This document shows positions 4,513-8,613 of a stretch of 8,613 bases of DNA, one piece after another. This stretch comes from Candidatus Bathyarchaeota archaeon (GTDB lineage: Archaea > Thermoproteota > Bathyarchaeia > Bathyarchaeales > Bathycorpusculaceae): assembly GCA_030589055.1 (NCBI GenBank), contig JAUUWK010000038.1, forward strand, positions 1 through 8,613. Direction: 5' to 3'. The position numbers were made by a program, and so were the translations under genes. The notes beneath the pieces were generated by a model. The model saw only the letters and a list, made by a program, of their open reading frames with translations. It searched no databases and was not told where the DNA came from. Within the stretch, counting starts at the first letter, position 1. The number at the start of each line of letters is the position of its first letter.

Positions 4513-4618
4513 GCCCTGGTAGTATAGTCCGGTCACATGAAGGCGCTCTTCCTTCAATGCCGGAGTAGTATAGGCGGCTGTCGCCCGCCCGACCCGGGTT
4601 CAAGTCCCGGCCAGGGCG
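4513..4618 (+). tRNA. tRNA-Asp(GTC) with a D-loop intron
   Basis: Acceptor GCCCTGG pairs with CCAGGGC, with discriminator G at 4618; CCA is not encoded. The anticodon stem GGCGG/CCGCC encloses CTGTCGC, giving GTC. T-arm CCGGG-TTCAAGT-CCCGG is perfect. The D-arm is interrupted: the 5' strand GTAT (4522-4525) and AGTCCGGTC are separated by a 31-nt insert from the rest of the loop and the 3' strand GTAT (4568-4571). Removing 4535-4565 yields a normal D-arm with an 11-nt loop, the size expected for archaeal tRNA-Asp, and a 75-nt body. With the insert retained no normal D-arm forms. It lies 65 nt after tRNA-Ser and is followed by a T-run. Confidence 0.92.
4535..4565 (+). other. Predicted 31-nt bulge-helix-bulge intron of tRNA-Asp
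   Basis: The junctions fit the archaeal splicing endonuclease motif. Exon CCGG (4529-4532) pairs with intron CCGG (4560-4563) as the 4-bp central helix. The 3-nt bulges are TCA (4533-4535) and AGT (4564-4566), with cuts predicted as TC|A and AG|T. The inner helix is CAT/ATG plus GAAGG/CCTTC with one bulged A and a 7-nt loop. The outer helix pairs 4523-4528 with 4567-4572 and has one G-G mismatch. The exact cut could move by about one base, since T4528-A4564 can extend the central helix. Confidence 0.82.
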
Positions 4619-4619
4619 C

Positions 4620-4625
4620 TTTTTT
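4620..4625 (+). terminator. Oligo-T terminator after tRNA-Asp
   Basis: Six consecutive T residues begin 2 nt after the tRNA body, matching the T-rich termination signals of archaeal RNA polymerase. Confidence 0.55.
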
Positions 4626-4743
4626 CTGTTTGAGTGTTGTATCTAAGCGTCTTTTGGTTTACGTAAGCGATTTTTCTGGCGCAAACTCACAAATTGTGTT
4701 TAGGCATTTCGTTTCGTTTGGTTTTGAATTGAATGGTCCTCGT

Positions 4744-5238
4744 TCACTTGCCGGGCAAAAATAAGATGCAACAGGGCCATATGCTTTTCAGCTCAGCGGT
4801 CCACTTATCTATGAGTTCTTGGCGATCAACATTCTCAGTTTTAACCAAAAGATTTGCTTGGCGGGCGCCTGTGCGCATTTTCTGTAACGTTTCAATGTTC
4901 TTACACGCCGTAGGCTGGTTACATTCGCTACAATCGGCTATACTCTTGTTCGAGGCACAAGCTCTGATTTCACAGTTTGGCTTACCATCTCCCTTCAAGC
5001 ATCCTTGACATGAGGGCATGGCTTGTATTGATGCAAGGCCCTTCATGAATTCCTTGAAGTCGAAGTCTTTAGGAGCCCACTCTTCCAGACCATACCCTTT
5101 GAGGATCTCCTCATACCTTTTCGTTAGTTCCCTTAAGACTCCATTGCCTACTACACAACTGCCACACCAGATTCCACAAAAACCAATTTGATTCTTCACA
5201 TTTTCAAAAGCTTTGGCTTCCAACATATATGGCTCCAT
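4744..5238 (-). CDS. DUF3795 family cysteine-rich protein
   Basis: This 164-residue protein has the DUF3795 pattern. The N-terminal FCGIWCGSCVVGNG supplies Cys21, Cys25 and Cys28. A second cluster supplies Cys77 and Cys80 (CQGC), then Cys89, Cys94 (CEIRACA), Cys103, Cys106 (CSEC) and Cys112. Two more cysteines (156, 157) lie near the end. Such spacing suggests zinc or iron-sulfur binding, but the family has no established function. There is no signal peptide or membrane helix, so it is probably cytoplasmic. The start is ATG at 5238 with a weak AAGGT upstream; ATG at codon 5 is an alternative. It appears to be a single-gene unit on the minus strand, facing the tRNA pair. Confidence 0.85.
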   Translation of the reverse strand: MEPYMLEAKAFENVKNQIGFCGIWCGSCVVGNGVLRELTKRYEEILKGYGLEEWAPKDFDFKEFMKGLASIQAMPSCQGCLKGDGKPNCEIRACASNKSIADCSECNQPTACKNIETLQKMRTGARQANLLVKTENVDRQELIDKWTAELKSIWPCCILFLPGK

Positions 5239-5441
5239 GCAACCTTACTTAGCCATGAACACCAAAGATCCTATAAACAATTCGCTCGCACCTAGCCTGC
5301 ACACGCGCTATGTCTGATGCCTAAACTTCGTCCACATAAAGCATGTTTTTACCTCTGAAGAAGCGCGCGCGACGTTAAGTGTAGCTGAAGAGCGATAGTG
5401 TTATTTTTCTGTTTTGAGTATTATGATGCGAGAAAAAGGCT

Positions 5442-5654
5442 ATGCCGTACTTCACCAGTAGACAACGCTTCAAAATGGCTCTTGGAGGCTTTCTGCTACT
5501 CATAGGATTCGTAGTCTTAATTGTCACATTTCTTGTGGTAACAAAAACAGTAGATGTCGAAAACGTTTTACAACCTGACTTGTTAGTTAATGTCATGGCA
5601 GTCATAGGGGGTATAGATATTCTTGCGGGAGTTTTATTGCTTCGTTTGCGATAA
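5442..5654 (+). CDS. Small two-helix membrane protein (unrecognised)
   Basis: This 70-residue protein begins with a short basic N-terminus (MPYFTSRQRFK). Helix 1 spans about residues 13-34 (ALGGFLLLIGFVVLIVTFLV). A polar loop, KTVDVENVLQPD, follows. Helix 2 spans about 47-68 and ends LLLRLR. The start is the only in-frame initiator after a TGA at 5424, with AAAAGG just before it. The function is unknown. It converges on another two-helix protein with only 7 bp between the stops. The ends of both proteins share a G-I-x-x-x-x-G-x-L-L-L pattern, so they may be distant relatives. Confidence 0.6.
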   Translation: MPYFTSRQRFKMALGGFLLLIGFVVLIVTFLVVTKTVDVENVLQPDLLVNVMAVIGGIDILAGVLLLRLR

Positions 5655-5661
5655 AACTTTG

Positions 5662-6006
5662 CTATTCGCTTCCTATTAACAGAAGGCCGCCGATCACATT
5701 CGCTATACCCACAAAAATCCACACTGCAAGACCTGAAAATGTTATTTCAGGCGATATCACAATCCAATCTGCATAACCAGTTGCCGTTGCATATGTAAAA
5801 AGACAAAGAAGTAAAGCTCCTGCCACTAACATTGAAGCGCTAAAGTATTTTCCAACTTTGTGTGAAATTTGGAGAACACCGAATCTCTCCTCCTCTACAG
5901 CTTTTTTTGTGGCTTTTTCAGCTTTTTTTTCAGGATGAGTAACAGGTTTAGATGGAGCACGCACCACAATTTCTTTTTCTTTCTTCTTTTTTGCCATATG
6001 AAACAT
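5662..6006 (-). CDS. Small membrane protein with lysine-rich N-terminus (unrecognised)
   Basis: This 114-residue protein starts with about 45 highly charged residues (MAKKKKEKEIVVR, then a K/E/A-rich stretch). Two hydrophobic segments follow: about 56-76 (SASMLVAGALLLCLFTYATA) and about 88-112 (FSGLAVWIFVGIANVIGGLL), separated by ADWIVISPEI. The charged N-terminus is presumably cytoplasmic and may contact nucleic acid or a partner. The start is uncertain: ATG at 6006 has GGAG only 4 nt upstream, and ATG at 5997 (MAKKKK) has it 13 nt upstream. No family is recognised. The second helix resembles that of the convergent neighbour at 5442-5654. Confidence 0.62.
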   Translation of the reverse strand: MFHMAKKKKEKEIVVRAPSKPVTHPEKKAEKATKKAVEEERFGVLQISHKVGKYFSASMLVAGALLLCLFTYATATGYADWIVISPEITFSGLAVWIFVGIANVIGGLLLIGSE

Positions 6007-6121
6007 CTTTCTCCATGATTTTATCTAAAGTGTGACCCCTCCACAGTTAAGTTTTTCCTGCTGTAAGTAGGTGATTAGCCTATGTTGGAATAATATATGT
6101 GATACAGGAATGTTGCGCAAG

Positions 6122-6129
6122 TTATAAAT
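6122..6129 (+). promoter_or_regulatory. TATA box of the coiled-coil protein gene
   Basis: TTATAAAT is centred 42 nt upstream of the GTG at 6168. It predicts a transcript start near 6150 and a leader of about 20 nt. It is the clearest archaeal TATA-like element in the window. Confidence 0.6.
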
Positions 6130-6167
6130 TGCCCTTTGTTAAGATTTATCAGACTAAATTGTAAACG

Positions 6168-7799
6168 GTGGAGAGAGTGTCTCAAGAAACTGTAACGTCT
6201 ATTCTTCCATTCTCTACTCTATCTGAGAATCGTAAGGAACTGTTTACAAAAGAAATTGAGAGAGCTGCGATTTTCTGTTTAGCTGAGCTGGAGCGAGCAA
6301 AGGGTGGGGGACTCGTCTTGAAACAACCTCCAGAAAAGTTGGCTTTCATAGCAGAGGTTTGTTATCCTTTTTGGCTTGTCGATATAGGCGAGATAGCTTT
6401 TCTTTTTGATGGATTAAGCACCCTTTCCCACACATTGACTTACTTGCCAATTCCAGATATGCAAGCTTTTCTTGACAACGTAAAGAGAAGCTCCAAAACA
6501 CGTCAAGCTTACATGACTTTTCTCTCCAGCAATCTTAATTACTTTCAAGCTTCAACTAACGAAGAAAAGAAAAAAATAGATGGACTTGTTACTGACCCTG
6601 AATTTCTTAACGATTTTATCCCAAATCTATCTGAAGCTACACCAATTAAAACTTCATTATCAAACGTAGTAACGGTTTCGCCTACTATTGATGAATCCTC
6701 AATTATCTCTATCAAGGAAGAACTTCTAAACCTAAAATCGAAATTTGCAGAAGAAGTCAATGTTCTTTACACATGCATGAAACTCATTAACGCAAAGACC
6801 GAAAACTTTATAAAAGCAATCCGTAACGAAATAGAAAAAGTCGAAGAAAAACTCAGCCAAAAAATTGAGAAATGCAAAGCTTCTATCGAGGAACAAGTTG
6901 ACGAGATACGCAACAACTACGATGAAGAAGTAACGGAATATTCCCAAAAAATTGAAGAAGAACTTTTCAGTCTGCAGCAAGAAAAAATCAAGTTTGAAAA
7001 AACAAAGGAACAGTCAACCAGCGAAGTTGAACGTTGTGAGGCAGAAATAAAGACCTGTGCGATCAGTGAAGACAGTGTTAGTGAGCAAAAATGGAGAGAG
7101 AAGAAAAATGAACTCAGGAGACAGCTTTCCGAAATTGGAACTGAACTTAAGGAGCTTGACAAAGAGATAAAAGAAGTTAAAGGCGAGAAAAGCCTGAAAA
7201 TTTTTGAACTAAAGTCGGAACGTGACGCGAAGATCAAGGAAGCTATGAAGGATTTGGTGGAAATCGAATCTTCGCGAGATGCCAAAATTAGGATATACGA
7301 GGAAGAAATGGAAAAGTTTGAAGAGTTGACTTCAAGTATAATCGGCCGGATCGATAATCTGGCAAAACTGAGGGAAAAATCCATAGATGAATTCGATAAA
7401 CTTGGAGTTCCACAAAAACGGAGAAAATGCGCATTAATCCATATGCCTTTTTACTTAACCTGCTATCAATCTGAATCAGGGAAGCGTTATGTGCATTTTC
7501 CTCCGTCAGTGGTGAGCAGTGTAAGTTTTTCAGTGAAATTCAAGGGAGCATTCGGCAAGGCCAAAATCAAGCAGCTACTTCAGCCACGTTCCAAAAAAAT
7601 AGTTTCGCTTCTAACCAGGTTTCCCCTTTTAATGGAGCAAAACGCTGTGTTTAATCGAGAAATGAATGAGGCTTGTGCCAAAACTAACATACTAACGAAA
7701 AACTCATGCAAATCAATTAGAATCGGATTGGAAATGCTCAAGGATGAAGGCTGGTTCTCAGAGAAGGAACACGAATCTTTCAGCCAAATCCTAACATGA
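6168..7799 (+). CDS. Large coiled-coil protein of unknown function
   Basis: This 543-residue protein has three parts. Residues 1-155 are a folded-looking domain including PPEKLAFIAEVCYPFWLVDI and a LFDGLSTLSHTLTYLPIPD stretch. Residues about 180-410 are a long Glu/Lys-rich coiled coil that includes two RDAKI segments 18 residues apart (352-356 and 370-374). Residues 415-543 form a second folded domain starting KRRKCALIHMPFYLTCYQ and including YVHFPPSVVSSVSFSVKFKG and KIKQLLQPRSKKIVSLL. No transmembrane helix, Walker motif or nuclease motif is visible. The globular-coil-globular layout suggests a scaffold, tether or SMC-like spacer, but without an ATPase it is not SMC. The start is GTG at 6168; GTG at 6177 is possible, with GGTGGAG very close to it. 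I do not know a function for the family. It stands alone behind its own TATA box. Confidence 0.85.
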   Translation: MERVSQETVTSILPFSTLSENRKELFTKEIERAAIFCLAELERAKGGGLVLKQPPEKLAFIAEVCYPFWLVDIGEIAFLFDGLSTLSHTLTYLPIPDMQAFLDNVKRSSKTRQAYMTFLSSNLNYFQASTNEEKKKIDGLVTDPEFLNDFIPNLSEATPIKTSLSNVVTVSPTIDESSIISIKEELLNLKSKFAEEVNVLYTCMKLINAKTENFIKAIRNEIEKVEEKLSQKIEKCKASIEEQVDEIRNNYDEEVTEYSQKIEEELFSLQQEKIKFEKTKEQSTSEVERCEAEIKTCAISEDSVSEQKWREKKNELRRQLSEIGTELKELDKEIKEVKGEKSLKIFELKSERDAKIKEAMKDLVEIESSRDAKIRIYEEEMEKFEELTSSIIGRIDNLAKLREKSIDEFDKLGVPQKRRKCALIHMPFYLTCYQSESGKRYVHFPPSVVSSVSFSVKFKGAFGKAKIKQLLQPRSKKIVSLLTRFPLLMEQNAVFNREMNEACAKTNILTKNSCKSIRIGLEMLKDEGWFSEKEHESFSQILT

Positions 7800-7850
7800 A
7801 ACAATTTTTCCTGCCACTAGGAAGACATCCGTCAATTCTCCTCTTTCATT

Positions 7851-8613
7851 TCAACGGTGTGCAGTAATGTTCAAGATGCCTGCTGAAATGGTGATTGCGC
7901 TGATAAAGAGTGTAATATAACTAGGTATATTTGGGAAAATGGAGGACATAAGGTTTGCTTGGACTAAACAAGTTAGCAATGCTAGGGAAACACCTATACC
8001 TAAACCCGCTCCTCCTATGGCTATCTGTAGTCGATTCCAACCGATCATTCTGAGATAATATGTCATCAGAACTAATGCTGTTAATCCAATACTGGACGTC
8101 ATTGCATCTACAGCATTAACATCTCTCAGGAGCATGGGAAACACGAGAAGTGCAATGGATAAAACGACGCCAGCGATGGGCGTGAAAGGATACAGTGGAG
8201 TTTTGAATGGTCTTTCAATATGTGGCTTTTTCTTTCTAAGCTTCAAAAGAGAGAGATTCACTAAAGCAAAAACTAATAGCGATCCGAAGCTCGCTGCGTA
8301 TCCTAGGAACTCTACGGCTCCAATCGCGCCTAAAAGCGTTACGAAAAGTGAACCAGCAATTATTGCGACGTAAGGGGTTCCAAACAGTTGATGAACAGAG
8401 CGTAGAACTCTTGGCAGATAAGCGTCTCGACTCATCCCTCGGAGTATACTTGCCTGAACGGTTAAAGACGTACCCAATGCCGAGAGACTCGCAACCATTC
8501 CGGCAACGGCGACCAAGGCACCGCCACCCCAACCGAAAATTTTTTGAGCTGCAAGGTTCAGCAAAGGGACCTGCCAATCTGCTTCATTGCGCATGAGCTG
8601 AGCTTCTTCCAGC
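7851..8613 (-). CDS. APC-superfamily amino acid permease, C-terminal part
   Basis: This gene enters from the right edge; the frame is open to 8613 (LEEAQLMRNEADWQ...), so the N-terminal half is missing. The 254 codons here contain about seven hydrophobic segments. Between them lies the conserved APC loop SRDAYLPRVLRSVHQLFGTP (just after a helix ending SLTVQASILRGM), and later RPFKTPLYPFTPIAGVV, a typical signature of prokaryotic amino acid/polyamine/organocation permeases. It should carry amino acids or related amines across the cytoplasmic membrane by secondary transport; the substrate cannot be told from this half. The stop TGA at 7851 lies 51 bp from the end of the coiled-coil gene, and the two genes converge. 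Any regulatory C-terminal domain is absent: the protein ends shortly after the last hydrophobic segment. Confidence 0.92.
   Translation of the reverse strand, partial: LEEAQLMRNEADWQVPLLNLAAQKIFGWGGGALVAVAGMVASLSALGTSLTVQASILRGMSRDAYLPRVLRSVHQLFGTPYVAIIAGSLFVTLLGAIGAVEFLGYAASFGSLLVFALVNLSLLKLRKKKPHIERPFKTPLYPFTPIAGVVLSIALLVFPMLLRDVNAVDAMTSSIGLTALVLMTYYLRMIGWNRLQIAIGGAGLGIGVSLALLTCLVQANLMSSIFPNIPSYITLFISAITISAGILNITAHR

Noticed and set aside
4537..5008. Two plus-strand frames across tRNA-Asp and the DUF3795 gene
   Set aside because: One runs through the tRNA and the other is antisense to a cysteine-rich protein with a clear family pattern.
5363..5371. Alternating GC run in the gap between the DUF3795 gene and the small membrane protein
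   Set aside because: It is nine bases of GC dinucleotide with no symmetry partner or adjacent repeat, and the 203-bp gap shows no other signal.
6545..7384. Several minus-strand frames opposite the coiled-coil gene
   Set aside because: They are rich in F, S and L, as expected from the antisense of Glu/Lys-rich coiled-coil codons, and show no domain signature.
8134..8596. Frames on both strands overlapping the permease gene
   Set aside because: The permease frame has continuous membrane-protein character and APC signatures; the others are alternative-frame translations.

Overview
The window looks archaeal. It carries the archaeal RNase P protein genes Rpp30 and Pop5 behind the end of a COG1325 exosome-associated RNA-binding protein, TATA-like elements upstream of several genes, two tRNAs with encoded CCA, a tRNA with a bulge-helix-bulge type intron, and several Lrp/AsnC and ribbon-helix-helix (RHH) regulators. 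Base composition is moderately AT-rich. The regulator families and the mix of single-copy genes suggest an uncultured Thermoproteota lineage such as Bathyarchaeia. That assignment is inference, since no rRNA is present.

Layout. Positions 1-1287 (+) hold an RNA-processing operon: COG1325 protein (partial), Rpp30 and Pop5, with overlapping starts and stops. A rhomboid protease (1409-2113, -) converges on it, with a possible 31-codon ORF between. tRNA-Val(GAC) (-) follows at 2181-2258. Upstream of it, read leftward, lies a compact cluster of three DNA-binding proteins: a 54-residue RHH protein (3033-3197), an Lrp/AsnC protein (2506-3030) and a second RHH-like protein (2284-2499). The lrp gene sits exactly between two copies of a 23-bp direct repeat that also encodes the last residues of each preceding gene. 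The divergent intergenic stretch 3198-3472 carries promoter-like elements, a terminator-like hairpin and overlapping palindromes, but no convincing protein gene.

From 3473 to 4323 (+) lies a second Lrp/AsnC-type protein. Its upstream part is readable only in another frame, so it appears frameshifted and 5'-truncated. tRNA-Ser(TGA) and tRNA-Asp(GTC) follow on the plus strand. The tRNA-Asp gene is interrupted in the D-loop by a predicted 31-nt intron. A cysteine-rich DUF3795 protein (-), two small convergent two-helix membrane proteins, a 543-residue coiled-coil protein of unknown function (+), and the C-terminal part of an APC-family amino-acid permease (-, running off the right edge) complete the window.

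The strongest points for follow-up are the D-loop tRNA intron, the repeat-bracketed lrp gene inside the three-regulator operon, the frameshift at a G-run in the second Lrp-like gene, and the uncharacterised coiled-coil protein. I see no CRISPR array, insertion sequence, toxin-antitoxin pair with a recognisable toxin, or defence locus.
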